A stretch of 64,000 nt of DNA from Spinacia oleracea (taxonomy: Eukaryota; Streptophyta; Magnoliopsida; Caryophyllales; Amaranthaceae): assembly GCF_020520425.1 (NCBI RefSeq), contig NC_079487.1, positions 125,510,385 to 125,574,384 on the forward strand, written 5' to 3'. Below are positions 23,501 through 35,700 of this stretch, in pieces. The notes under the pieces were generated by a model. That model saw only the letters and a program-made list of their open reading frames with translations, did not search any database and had not been told where the DNA came from. A program made the translations under genes and the position numbers. The first letter of the stretch is position 1, and the number at the start of each line of letters is the position of its first letter.

Positions 23501-26500
23501 GATGTGGCTGTGATTGCCTTCGAAATATTTGATGAGCTGATTGAGTCACCTGCACCGCTTCTTGGAGATTCTGTTAAATCCATAGTGCAGTTCTCTCTTG
23601 AGGTCTGCTCTAATCAGACTTTGGACGATAGCACCCGTCATCAGGTTAGACAATATGTTTTGGCATCTTAAGAAGGATCCTTCACAAACTCATTGTGCTA
23701 GTTTAAAGGAGTTTGCACTTTGTAGTGATGCTTATCTTTCCATGTGTTTTTTTCTTTGTCAGGCTATTCAAATAATCTCCTGGCTGGCAAAATACAAGTA
23801 TAATTCTCTTAAGAAACACAAGTTGGTTTTGCCAGTCTTGCATGTCATCTGCCCTTTGCTTGCAGAGTCAAGTAACAGGAATGATGATGAGGACCTTGCC
23901 CCAGATCGAGCTGCTGCAGAAGTTATTGACACAATGGCTTTGAACCTCCCTAAACAAGTTTTCGCACCAGTATTAGAGTTTGCATCCATAAGCTGTCAAA
24001 ATGTTGACCCAAAGTTTAGGGAAGCTGCTGTCACAGCCTTGGGAGTTGTATCCGAGGGCTGCTTGGATTTGATGAAAAATAATCTGAAGCCTGTGCTTCA
24101 TATAGTTTTGGGGTCTTTAAGGGACCCAGAGCAGATGGTGAGAGGTGCTGCTTCATTTGCATTAGGTCAGTTTGCTGAGCACCTGCAGCCTGAGATCATG
24201 TTACACTATGAGAGTGTGCTTCCTTGTATATTAAATGCTCTGGAGGATTCATCTAATGAAGTAAAGGTAATTTTTACTTTTAATAAACAATTTACTTGTA
24301 TCTTACTTGTTCATGATGGCTTTGAATTTCCTCTTCAGGAAAAGTCATACTATGCTTTGGCTGCCTTTTGTGAGAATATGGGTGAGGAAATCCTTCCGTT
24401 TATTGATCCTTTGATGGGAAAGCTGCTGGCTGCTCTTGAAATCAGCCCCCGAAATCTACAAGAGACTTGCATGGTCGGATTTTTTTTTCTTTCGTTCCTT
24501 GCTTGTTGTGTCCCTGTGGCAGATTGATGCATCTTGTTTTGAGTTAACCTCCGGATTAAGATCTCCATTTTTTTCTCCAGTCTGCAATTGGTTCTGTTGC
24601 ATCTGCAGCAGAGCAATCTTTCTTACCATATGCTGAAAGGGTTCTTGAGCTGATGAAGAGCTTTTTGGTTTTGACAAATGACGAAGACCTCCGTTCACGA
24701 GCGAGGGCGACCGAGTTAGTAGGAATAGTAGCAATGTCTGTTGGGAGAGCAAGGATGGAGCCTATATTGCCTTCTTATATTGAAGCAGCAATTGCTGTAA
24801 GATTTCTAAATATTCTGACGTGGTTGGATGACTGTCTTTTGTTTCTGAGTTTATGTCTTTCTGCCAATTCAGGGTTTTAGGTTGGAATTTAGTGAGCTGC
24901 GCGAATATACCCATGGATTCTTTAGCAACGTGGCTGAAATTCTGGAAGATGGATTTGTGATGGTAAAGATGGTCAATTTTTTTTAGTTACATGCAAGTAT
25001 TCTATGTTCTGATGTTTATATAAATGGATAACTTTTTGATTTTAATAACAGTACCTTCCGCATGTTGTGCCATTGGCATTTTCCTCTTGCAATCTTGACG
25101 ATGGTTCAGCAATTGATATTGATGAATCTGATGGCGATGAAAATGTTAATGGATTCGGTGGAGTCTCATCAGATGATGAAGTTCATGATGAGCCAAGAGT
25201 TAGGAATATCAGCATAAGAACGGGAGTGTTAGATGAAAAGGCAGCCGCAACTCAGGCCCTAGGATTATTCGCTCTTCATACACGAGGCTTTTATGCACCG
25301 TATCCTTTTCCTGGTCAACTGTGCTTCATTTCTGTTTATCTTCTTGATTTTTGTACTTCCCTTAGTAATATCTGTGTTCGGGATCCTTGATTGACCTTTA
25401 AAGATACTTGGAGGAGACAATAAAAATCTTGGTACGCCATTCTGGGTATTTTCACGAGGATGTAAGGCTTCAGGCCATTATTTCTTTGAAAAGTGAGTAG
25501 CTATATCGGCTGGTGAATTTATCAGCGATTTCCTATTATACATGTATATAGTGCGATTTGTGCATATGTTGTTTCTTAAAGAAACGAGGGACACTTTGCA
25601 TTGAAGAGAGATACCATGTGTAGATGCTAAAATGCATTTATTAGGATTTTTTTTTAATTGGGTATGCTCTGCCTGCAGATGTTCTTATAGCCGCTCATGC
25701 AGTCTTTCAAGGTCATGCGGTAAGTGTACTTCTGAACATATTTTGCATTTTATAGCTTCACTTTTTCTTAATTCGTATTTGATGTATCTGATCATTACGG
25801 GGGTTTAGGGGCTAGTAATGATCAACACTTGGCTCTTGTGCAAATTCTGTAGTATGGATTGGGGTTCACATTGTCGGAAACATTTTTTCTCTTAATCTGA
25901 CACTTGTCTTGGCATTGACATGGTGTTTGAGGAAGTGTCTTCTTTAGTGCCAATATCAGGATGTCCAAGGAAATAACCAAACAGTTTAATAACCAAGGTC
26001 TTCAAAATACAGTAATTTTTGAAGCCCTGATTTAGAGGCAAAGGCATCCTCTAACTATGTTTCCTTTGTCATTTACTTGCAGGACGGTTCAACAAAGGCA
26101 AAAGAAGTACTTGGTAATGATTGTTTTGTTGGCGACTTTGATTTTTTTGTTTCAGCTTTTGCATGGCTAGCTCTGAACCCTCTGATGACTATTTTCTGAT
26201 TCTACCCCCCTTTGTCAGACACTGTCCTGAACATATTTATTAAGATTATGACGGAGGATGATGACAAGGAAGTTGCAGCTCAAGCTTGTATCGGCATAGC
26301 AGATACCATCAAAGATATTGGATATACGGCTATTGAGGCTTGTTAGTATTAATATTCAAATGTACTTCTACAATGGTTTGACTTTTCCCCCTGATACAAA
26401 CATGTCTCTGGCTTGGTTTATTTTTCAAAAATTTCAGATATGCCGAGGTTAGTTGACGCAACACTAGTGCTGCTTAATGAGCAGTCAATCTGTCAGCAGA

Positions 26501-27930
26501 TAGAGTCAGACAGTGACATTGATGAAGATGACACTGAGCATGATGAGGTCTTAATGGATGCAGTTTCTGATCTGCTCCCTGCATTTTCCAAGTCTATGGG
26601 CCCTCATTTTGCACCCATATTAGACAAATTATTCAGTCCCCTGATGAAATTTGCGGTAGATTATCTTTTAAACTATATGATTGCTCGTCTCGTACACTTG
26701 TATCTTTTTCATCTGAGTCTATTGATTCTGCAGAAAGCCTCACGTCCACTACAAGATCGGACCATGGTAGTTGCAACCCTTGCAGAAGTGGCACAGAACA
26801 TGGGTCCGTCTATCGCAGGCTATGTTGATGTAATGTAACTGATTGATTGCAAGCCTTAGATTTGGTTGTGTAAAGTGTTTTCTTCTTAAAATTTTAATAA
26901 TAAATCCCCTCACTTTCGCAACCAAAAGTCCTAGGGTTATTTCATCTTGTTTTAAAGTATTTGGTGAGTGTTATGACTTATGAGACACACTTATATTTCA
27001 GGCGGTGATGCCATTGGCTTTGAAAGAATTAGCATCTTCTGATGCAACAAATCGGAGGAATGCTGCCTTTTGTGTCGGCGAGTTCTGCAGAAATGGCGGT
27101 CAAGTGGCTTTAAAGTATCCTCTGTGTGTCTTAGTTTCACTCAAGCCTGGTTCTTGTGTTATAGGGTCATCTTGTTTTATTACATGAATAAATGAATAGA
27201 TCTGCATGTACTCAAATAAGTCTACATATTGTTATGTGACCATCGTCTTGAATTTTCTTGTTAGCTTGTTTTCCTTAACTTTGGTAATAGATATTACGGT
27301 GACATCTTGAAGGGACTCCATCCACTTTTTGGTGAATCTGAACCAGATAATGCCGTAAGGGATAATGCAGCAGGTGCTGTGGCAAGGATGATTATGGTAC
27401 ACCCTGAGGCTATTCCATTAAATCAGGTGAGAGTAACTAGGCTTTCTAGGGATCTTTCTTAATAAGATTCTGATTCGTGAATAGCTACCCTGAGACTATT
27501 ATCTTTACTCATTCTTGTTTCAGGTGCTACCTGTTTTCCTGAAAGCTCTTCCTTTGAAAGAAGATCACGAAGAGTCTACTGCTGTTTATAGCTGTGTTTG
27601 TAATCTCGTTTTGGCATCGCACCCTCAGGTATTAATTATTCTTCTGTGCGAACTAGTTTATGCTATTATTCTTCAATCAATCACTTGCTTGGTTAAATTC
27701 TTAATTTGTCTTGAATACATTTATTACAGATCATGCCATTGGTTCCAGACTTGGTGAATGTTTTTGCTCAAGTGGCATTGTCACCTATTGAGACAGGCGA
27801 AGTTAAAACCCTAATCGGAAGGTCTTTTTCACATCTCATCTCAATGTATGGAAATCAAATGCAACCGATATTGAATTCTCTCTCTCCTGCACATGCTAAT
27901 GCTCTTGCTTCGCTGGCTCCAATGAGTTGA
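17581..27930 (+). CDS. IMB4: Importin beta-4 (IPO4/IMB4-type nuclear import receptor), complete
   Basis: Karyopherin that carries cargo, in other eukaryotes notably histones and ribosomal proteins, into the nucleus under Ran control. Exons: 17581-17855, 18790-18922, 20445-20581, 20685-20730, 23432-23644, 23763-24266, 24339-24473, 24581-24796, 24873-24962, 25052-25299, 25404-25492, 25679-25719, 26083-26113, 26219-26341, 26438-26655, 26734-26829, 27002-27114, 27291-27426, 27524-27628, 27730-27930. Total 3150 nt, 1049 aa, close to the roughly 1050-aa family length. The N-terminus (MSQSLELLLIQFLMPDN, then EDQIKRLAKDPEVVPALV) is the importin-beta N-terminal domain. HEAT repeats follow throughout (LGQFAEHLQPE, ALAAFCENMGEE, RNAAFCVGEFCRNGG). 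Acidic loops lie near residues 594-630 and 783-797. Intron 4 is 2.7 kb and holds a MITE; intron 1 holds a minisatellite. A broken copy of the last exons lies at 36.9-38.0 kb. Confidence 0.96.
18060..18480 (+). repeat. Degenerate minisatellite in importin intron 1
   Basis: Roughly 15 imperfect tandem units of about 25-30 bp built on GGAACCAATTTGATGATGG followed by AAAATTGA-like sequence. Units are most regular at 18245-18440 and decay toward both sides; related words start as early as about 17930. The minus-strand open frame across it encodes a meaningless repeat. Confidence 0.85.
19604..19989. mobile_element. MITE-like foldback element in importin intron 2, about 386 bp
   Basis: Ends TAAGAGCATGTTTAGCAAA and the inverse TTTGCTAAACGGGCTCTTA pair as a TIR of about 25 bp. 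There is no coding capacity. A clear target duplication was not seen (only TA on each side), so the superfamily is undetermined. Confidence 0.65.
21618..21970. mobile_element. Stowaway-like MITE in importin intron 4, about 350 bp
   Basis: The left end is CATCCGTCCCTTTTTGTTCT after TA, then TTACGTTTGG. The right end has AACGGAATACGTAAAGAACA then AAAGGG, the inverse. Terminal bases of the right end are diverged, so the border is approximate. Confidence 0.7.
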
Positions 27931-28560
27931 TTCCTACCGCGTCATTGAGCTGCTTTCTTTTATAGATTCTGAAAATACCTATAATTTCTGAAGAATGATA
28001 CGTTCTAGTCTGTCTGAGCATGACAATAGGCAAGACCTGGATATCTTTCAGTCTTTCACTCACCCCCTATCAGGTATTCACGTTGTGCCAGTTCTCTGTT
28101 TGCCAAATCAATCTTTAGCCATTTCAACTTCACAGTTTGTACTTGGTTTATTATATATAGATGCTGATGTCTCTGAAATAATATTGCTGATGTGCAGGCT
28201 TAGATCATCTTCAGTCCATGCCTGCTTCTTTTCTTGATGAGTAAAGTGCTGCCTTTGCGCTTTGACTTCAATATTTTGTTCACAGGTTTTGGGTTCTTTG
28301 GAAGTAAAATTTTGTATTCTTTTGATTCTTTATTTATTTTGATTTTGATTTTGATTTTGATTTTGGCTTTGATATGTATATTGGGGTCCTACCCGGATCC
28401 GCTTGTATTGGACAATCAAATATGTATTGCAACATTCTCCTTATGAGGATGTTCAATTATTTTTGCTCGATGATTATTACATGTGTGAAATATGTAAGCT
28501 TTTGCATTTGAGAGTGTGATCTATAAAAAAAAGTATGGATTTTGGTGTGTTGTTTATATC
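27931..28560 (+). other. Importin 3' UTR and downstream sequence (source of the 37-kb duplicate)
   Basis: Non-coding; includes a TTTTGA microsatellite (about 28336-28367). The block from importin exon 18 to here is matched, with decay, at 36877-37955. Confidence 0.7.
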
Positions 28561-29784
28561 TTTTGCTTAGCAATGGCTTGACAATGTACAACAATGTACA
28601 ACCCCTCGAAATAGCAAAACAAGGCGGTGTTCTGTCCACATGACTTTACTAAATTGTAAATTTTCTTATAGCTGATCGCATAACTTCACAAGTTCACAGC
28701 AAATGCAAGCTCATCAAATAGCAATACTATGTGGTTTATGTACTCAGTTGCAAAATGCTATTTGTGCACTTACATTTTGTTCAAAAATCAAAGCAAGTAT
28801 TGTTTAAATTTAAAGATCATATTCCCAAAATCAAAGAAAGTAGAGTTTAAATCCACTTAACATAGTAAATATCCCACTTGTGCCTATATTGATATCCTTT
28901 TCCATGTTCATCAATTGCACATTGCATATTTATTGGGGGTATAATTCAAATTGCGACCGATCAACACTGTGACGATGCTTGTTTCGGCTTCAACTTCTAT
29001 GGGTGCTTTTTTTTTTTGGGTGGTGGGGGGAGGGGTTGGGACTTTATGCTTTATTGATGCTGACAAATCCCATAATAACAAATAGTACCAATAAATCACT
29101 AACATTCATTTTAGACGCAAGTAGAGATGATCAGTGGGTTGCGTATGACACACCCCGTAGTGGATGACGTGCGATCAATCCACTTATAATCCATGATACA
29201 ACCTATCCAACCTGAATATTTCATTACTTCTCTTTTCCCACTTCTAAAAGTTATGGCCCATATCATCTCACATACATTCAAGTAAAAAAATTCTTCCAAT
29301 ATCTCTCATTATGCCTACTTTCCTACTTATTAAACTACACTCCCTCAATTCCATGTTAGATTTCCTGTTTTTGAGTTTTTCTTCGGGTGTTACCCAATAC
29401 TTTTTCCGTTTCTCTTTTTTTGGACGTAAACTTTTCCCCATTTTCTATAAATCATGATTAATTTTTCTTACACAAATTTGTCTTTCTCACTTAATCATCT
29501 CCATATCCACTTTATTTGTTATTTATCAATAAACAATTATTTACTTTATCCTTTTCCATAAATAAAAACAATCTCAATTATTGTTTTCTTATATAATCTT
29601 CTCATTTCTTAATATCTATGTTTTCTCCAAACGGGAAAATTAATAAGAAATAGAGAGAGTAAAAAGTAGGGCTATAATAACTTATAATATGAATACGGTA
29701 AAAAGTTTATTCTTCTATAACTATTAAATTGGGATAAATAGTGTAATCCGGTATCCCCCGACAAGGGCGATCACCGATTCACCA

Positions 29785-29960
29785 TCAATAGTGTAATTCG
29801 GTGGAGTTGGTGGGAACTTACCTTGTGACTTGTAGGTCACAGGGTCGAGCCCCATCAACTGCAAATAGAATAACTCAAGTGAAGAACTTACCTTGTGACT
29901 TGTAGGTGCTAGTTCAGTAGGATCTCTTCTTCTTACCTGTTAAAAAAATAAAAATAAAAT
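29785..29960 (+). mobile_element. Possible tRNA-derived SINE fragment
   Basis: GGTGGAGTTGGTGGGAAC resembles a pol III A box region, and GGTCACAGGGTCGAGCCCC resembles a B box about 40 bp later. The stretch ends in an A-rich tract (AAAAAAATAAAAATAAAA at 29943-29960). An internal 19-bp word, ACCTTGTGACTTGTAGGT, occurs twice. Consistent with a SINE, but the family is not identified. Confidence 0.4.
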
Positions 29961-29971
29961 CAATAGTTTAG

Positions 29972-30623
29972 AGCATCAACACTCATGGGGAACCCATGAG
30001 TTTCTCTCCCCTCTTCTCATTGGTCCACATCACTTTCCACTAACTTTATCACATAACCTTCCCATTTCACAATTTCATACCTACATTCATTAACCTCCTC
30101 ATTTACCTTCTCTCTCCTACTTTTCCATACCCCACTACCTTTTCTCCCTCCTACTCTCCATACTCCACCAATATTAATAAAAATTATTTGATTCAACACA
30201 TTAAAATTAGATAATATTAATTAAATCAAAATTTGGTAATTATAATTAAATAATTACCATTTAATTAATCGGATTAAATCATTAAATGTAGTACGTTAAA
30301 AAAAGCGTTATTTACACTAATTTAATCGTTAATTGCTATTTACACTAATTTAATCGTTAACTAATATTTACACTAATCCAACGGTAATTTTTTTTAAAAA
30401 AAATAAAAATAAAGTTGGATTGTTTGAAGGGAAGAAACACACGTGGGGGAGTAATCTCCCATCAACTTGGGACCACTTTTGGGACCACTTTGTGGGAAGC
30501 TTTCCTTTTTATTAACCTCCTCTTTTGTTTTATGATTATGAGAAACATTCCATAATGGTGAAAACTCTCCCTTTTCCATTTTTTCTCAAATAGGAAGGTG
30601 AAATACCATGAATGTTGATGCTC
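29972..30623. mobile_element. Harbinger/Tourist-type MITE, 652 bp
   Basis: TIRs GAGCATCAACACTCATGG and CCATGAATGTTGATGCTC (one mismatch), flanked on both sides by TTA (29969-29971 and 30624-30626), the 3-bp TWA target duplication typical of PIF/Harbinger. No coding capacity. Confidence 0.8.
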
Positions 30624-30659
30624 TTAACAACATTTTATGAACCCCAAAAAGGCATAAAC

Positions 30660-31003
30660 CGTTAAACGGATCCACTCTTCCGGTCTTTCCAACTCCAAAA
30701 CCCCATTCTTATTCATTATTCCCAAGATTCTCTCATCTACGGCATTTCTCTCGCAGGTTCCCCCTTTCCTACATTTCTTAATTTGCTTACTATTTTTGGT
30801 AAATCTTAGCATTATTTTCTTGTTGAATTTTACTTAATTTATCTAATTATATGATTTGGGATGTTTATTTTTTCTAAAAAGGTAATTAAATCAAAATCGA
30901 TGATGTGAAAAACAGCCGGGCGGACTGAACTTGCGTAGCTCATTCTCTTGATATGCCGTGTTCATGATTGTCTGCGTAGCTCGTCCGCTAAATTTTTAAA
31001 TCT
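30660..31003 (+). other. Probable VPS38 5' UTR exon, with a short upstream ORF
   Basis: A strong donor (GTAAGT) at 31004 and the acceptor TTTAG ending at 32710 suggest a 5' UTR intron of 1.7 kb. The leader holds an upstream ORF of 11 codons plus stop at 30964-30999. The transcription start is guessed; a further splice (CAG|GTTCCC near 30758) is possible. Confidence 0.45.
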
Positions 31004-31889
31004 GTAAGTTTCTTTTTCGCAATCTTAGATGATTTTTTCGGAGTTTAAATCGTTCTTTGTAGTGCTCAGATGATTTGATAATTAATAGGATTTTGACAAT
31101 TTGAAAATTGCAGTTTTTTAAAATTTTGTTTAATCAAGAACATTTCTGCATTAGTTTGTGTTTTTTGGGCTTTGTTGAAGGAATGGGAGGAAAGGGAGAG
31201 AAAGGAAAAGAAAAATATGGTTTTCTGGGTTTGGATTATACTAAAAATATGGGAGTATGTGACTATTATTTCCGGAACGAGGTGTATTACTAAAAATAAT
31301 GGAATTATTTTACACTGAATTTCTTTCAAAAAATTATGTCAACTTCAATGTTAATGGTTATTATGACCATTGTTATTGCTTACACCCCGACTAACTTTTA
31401 TGGCGGAACTCATTTTATTTAATAATTGATAAACTCCCCAACTTGTCTTGATTAATGATATGATAGACTGTAACTAGAATTAATCAATCAAAGTAGGACT
31501 CTTGTCAGTTGTAATCGCAAATTTGTATTTCGTAGGAAATGAAAGACATTTGCAAACTTTCATTACTGATCATTCTCAAATAATCAAATACTACATCAAA
31601 GCCTTTACTAGACTCGTAAAGCACACTACTAACCAACAAGTCAATAGGTATTGGAATCCAAATACCATCAACAAAATGCAAAAGTTAATCATTATCTTAA
31701 AATAAAGAGCAAGGACAACTAATGTTGAGCATTACTTTCAACTTCTATTGTCATAAAATTTGTTGCATATACACTTGTACATCTAAATTTGTTTTGAAAT
31801 CATTTACCAAGACGTTGTTGTGAATATAACAACCACAATAAAACCACCTTTATAACACACTAACACATAATAACCCTTCAATACATAAA

Positions 31890-32240
31890 TCGGGTACTCA
31901 ATACAACACCAACAACAAAGCCTAGTCCCAAAATGATTTGGGGTCGGCTAACACGAACCTTCATAAGCAACCGTCCATGAAACATGAAACAAGAAAAGTA
32001 AAAGGTGAGGGTAATGAGACATAGAAAATAGGAAACAAGAAAACAAGGTCGGTTTAAAAAAGAAACAAAGATGTTAAGAAAAAATAAGGAGAAAAGTTTG
32101 CAAAGGAAAATAATAAAACAACTTCGCATATGAGTGACTGTCAGCTAGTCCCAAGCCTGGATAAAGGAGGGGGGTTGCGGCAGGTTTGTTGCGGCTAGCG
32201 TAAAACTTAGCCACATCTTATGGACATGAACCGAACAAAT
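31890..32240 (-). mobile_element. Non-LTR retroelement 3'-end fragment (SINE/RTE-like) in the VPS38 leader intron
   Basis: CAACAACAAAGCCTAGTCCC followed by AAAATGATTTGGGGTCGGCT is a word set common to plant SINE/RTE 3' ends: on the minus strand it ends GGGACTAGGCTTTGTTGTTG. A second AGTCCCAAGCC lies near 32140. Boundaries and family are uncertain. Confidence 0.45.
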
Positions 32241-32716
32241 GGGGCACTCAATGATTTCAGAAACTGTTGAAATTAATTAAAATCACAATAGTATGAACCA
32301 TATTATTCTAAATGAATAATGTACATAAAGAGAATTAATTTCTTACTATTACACACACAAGAAAATAATGAGAAGATGGGTATTAGTTGGTTTGTTTAAA
32401 AAGTAACTAAAGAAAAAATACTAACATGGTATATATTTGTTAGTCGAGATTGGAGTAGTCTTCTGTGCGCATCCATCTCGGTTGGGGTGATTGGAAGAGC
32501 CAAACGTAATTAAAAAAGAAATATAAAATTCCCGGAGGAAATCCTCAGTTTTCAAATGAGATTGATAGTCACAGAGTTTTTAAGTCCGAAACAGTCTGGG
32601 ATATTTGTTATGGACGATAATAAATTTCTTATATCTTTAACTTCCTCTAATAATCAGTTCCTAATTTATCTCAATTTACACTATCCGTTTTCATTTTGAT
32701 TGTAATTTAGAAATTG

Positions 32717-35700
32717 ATGGACCTTGGAAGCTTAAGTTCTAAAGATCCCCACCTGAAAGTGATTCAATGGGAAGATTTTGAACAAGAACTTGCTACGCTA
32801 TCTAGTCTTTCTTCGGCCCTCCAACAAGCTCAACTCCAGAAACTCGCTATCCAACGTCAGCTTCAAACACTAATTCAGGTATCTGGGTTGTTCAATTTCA
32901 GGATCTTTTATCAACAATTTAGAGTTGTCACTGTCTTGGAGTCTTGTCGATTATCTTCAATGATAACTCATCTTTGATAACATATCATTGTATTTTGTCT
33001 TCCTTGGCTGAACTTTTGGTTTTACTAAGGTTTGAACTAATTTCCTGGGCGCTTTAATTACTCACTCATATTAGAGATTTAAGTCACATTTACGGAATAC
33101 AAGGTTTTGCATTTTCTAAAATAATAGTACGTTGTAGTATAAGTTTCTGATTGAACTTCACAAGATGCCCTGCTTTAATTGAGTGATTCTAGTTATATTC
33201 TATCAAGTTTGGATAGTTTGCAAATTCTTAGTCTTTTTCAAATAATATGTGTGTTGTCATAACAAGCAGACAATGTAAGAGGGACATAGACATTCCAGCA
33301 ATTACAATGGTCATAAGAACGGTTAATGTTTCTGTTCCATTAATTTTGCGAAAGGATTAGCAGTGTAAATTTCCATTTTTTTAAAAATATACCTCCTCCC
33401 AGAAATTATAGTCAGATATGCTAATTTAGGATGCCCATAAATATTTGTCACATTCTTTATAACTAGTAATGCATCTTGATTATGAGAGGTTTTGTGAAGG
33501 CTTGGGAGTTGGGGCACTGTGGCTATTAATTTTGAACGACGGTCTCTCTCTTTAGAAATTCCTTATCCATGTATAAAAAAGCTCAAGGCGATTTGGAGTT
33601 CCCTGCCTCAGTGCGCCTCATAAGGAACAGTAAAAAAAAATTGTTGAAAAAATGTTGTGCGCCTCAGGGTACGCCGGGGCGCTCCTCTTTGAAATCGCTT
33701 CGCCTAGACCATAAAAGGCGCATAGTTGCATACCCCTAATGCTTGTGAGTTGAGCCTGAGTGTCTGGGGCATACTTTTTAAAACATTGTTCCATATAGTC
33801 ATGTTTACCGAACATATCTTGATATACGAGGCTTTAATCAAATTGCTTGCTCCGCGGGATTGGATATCGTTTCCAGGTACAATCTGACTCTTTGAGCAGG
33901 AAGAATGAACTTGATGAGATTTCTGAAAGAGTGGAAGATAAGAAGCTGGTTATGGGAAACATGTTAATGCAAGCAAAGGTGGTAGAAGAACATGCTAAAA
34001 CAAAAGAGGAGCACTTAGGCACTGAAATCAAGTCTCTACTTATTTCAGGGACATCTCTATCTGTTGCGCGGAAAAGAATTTGGGTAATCTGCAATTATAA
34101 CTGCTTTATTGGTTATTTCTTCATCTATTTAGAAAGTTGTGATTAAATTAACCTCGTCATAATCAAGAACTTCCCCTATTTGATTGTTTTGTGTAGACAA
34201 TATGATTAGCAAAACATTAGATGTGTAATTAGCTAAAGAAAAGAAGATATTAGATGTGTTACTTCTGTGCATGTATTTGCTTGAAGGGGTAATGCCGATA
34301 AAGTTAATTGATGTCAAAATTAACATATATTGTGTTCACGCGTTAACTTTTAAATATGAGATTAATCTGCTCAATGATGTACGATTTCTATTTTTGCTTG
34401 TATTTATGAGGCAATGTTAAAAAGTAGTTTTATTTAATATAAAACTATATTATTAGAAAATTATGAAAATTGATATCATGAAAATTCATGTTGAAATGAA
34501 TCTAAGAAGATCCCACATGATATGTTTTTCTCATATACTCCCTATAAGTTACTTAAGCCAGTCAAAGTTTTCTAAATTTGACCACATAAATAGTAAAGGG
34601 TAAGAACTTCATGAAACGAAGGTAGTAGTAAGTAAAAGCTTCAGTTTTGTTATTATTTTCAGTTGTGTTTTTACTTTAGTTTTAATTAATTATAAATCAT
34701 TGCAGGAATCCTGTAGGTTACTTGCTGGAGATAAGGGTCTTGCTCAACTAAGTGGTCTCCAGAAGATGCTTAGTGTGAGACAACAGCACATGGTTTCTCA
34801 AGTTGCGTATCTTTATCCCGTAAAGACCTTGATTGGTGCAACTCAGGAGCTTGAACTAGATTCATTTCCGAGTGGGAGCAGACCAGGTACGAGTTCTTTT
34901 GTTCCACATTAGAATCTCTCTGATTAATTGTGCTTGAAGCAAGATTATGTCTTCTTCTGGATAAGAAATGTAGTCGCAACTATCAAACTACGATTTGATG
35001 TGTGTGTGCTTGTGTTTGTGTGTGTGTTTTGGGTGGAGGTGGAAGTGGGGTTGATGTTTAGCTAATTGAAGGAGGATACTTGAGTTCCATTGTTTTCTTT
35101 TATTTAGAATTGGGTTTGGCACCATAAGAAAAAGGGGGCTGTAAAGTTCTTCATCTATAATAACTCTTTATATAAAAGAATAAAAAGCTAATACCAGATC
35201 ATCAAATTAGCTTTTGCGTGTTTTTATTTCCTTTGTCATTTTATTCTTATACTCCGTAGCTTTCTTGTGATTGGATACCATCATTTTTTATGTTTGCACC
35301 CCAAATCTGCACTATGAAACTTCGTTATTCCTCATTTTAATACGTAGATATCTTTCACCCCTCTGCTTAATTGATGTTATCTGCAGGGACTCCTGGTGAT
35401 ACTCTAGATGAGAACAAATCAAGGAACCAAGGAACATTATCTATCTCAAGCGTGGAGTTGAATATGCTTCCTTTTACGCAAATTACTTTCTTCACTGATA
35501 AGAAGCAGATTCAGAGGTCGACAACTGCTTTGGGATATGTTGCCCATGTATGTTCGTTCTCTCCCTTTGAGTAAAATAATTTGAATCTTCATAACATGAT
35601 ACTCGGGCTATTCCCTTTTGCTCATACATAGATCTTTGTCCTTGTAATTTGCTAAGATCTTTCATGCACTTTCATGTGGCTGGTCACTAATAATCTATAG

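Larger units (their letters stand above)
28561..30660. other. Intergenic spacer between importin and VPS38
   Basis: AT-rich. It contains a SINE-like stretch (29785-29960) and a Harbinger-type MITE (29972-30623). A decayed Stowaway-like pair (CACTCCCTCAATTCC near 29339 and AGAGAGAGTA near 29655) may mark another MITE. No gene recognised. Confidence 0.5.

Noticed and set aside
23598..24527. 309-codon ORF as a single gene
   Set aside because: It fuses importin exon 6 with retained introns and is explained by the spliced model.
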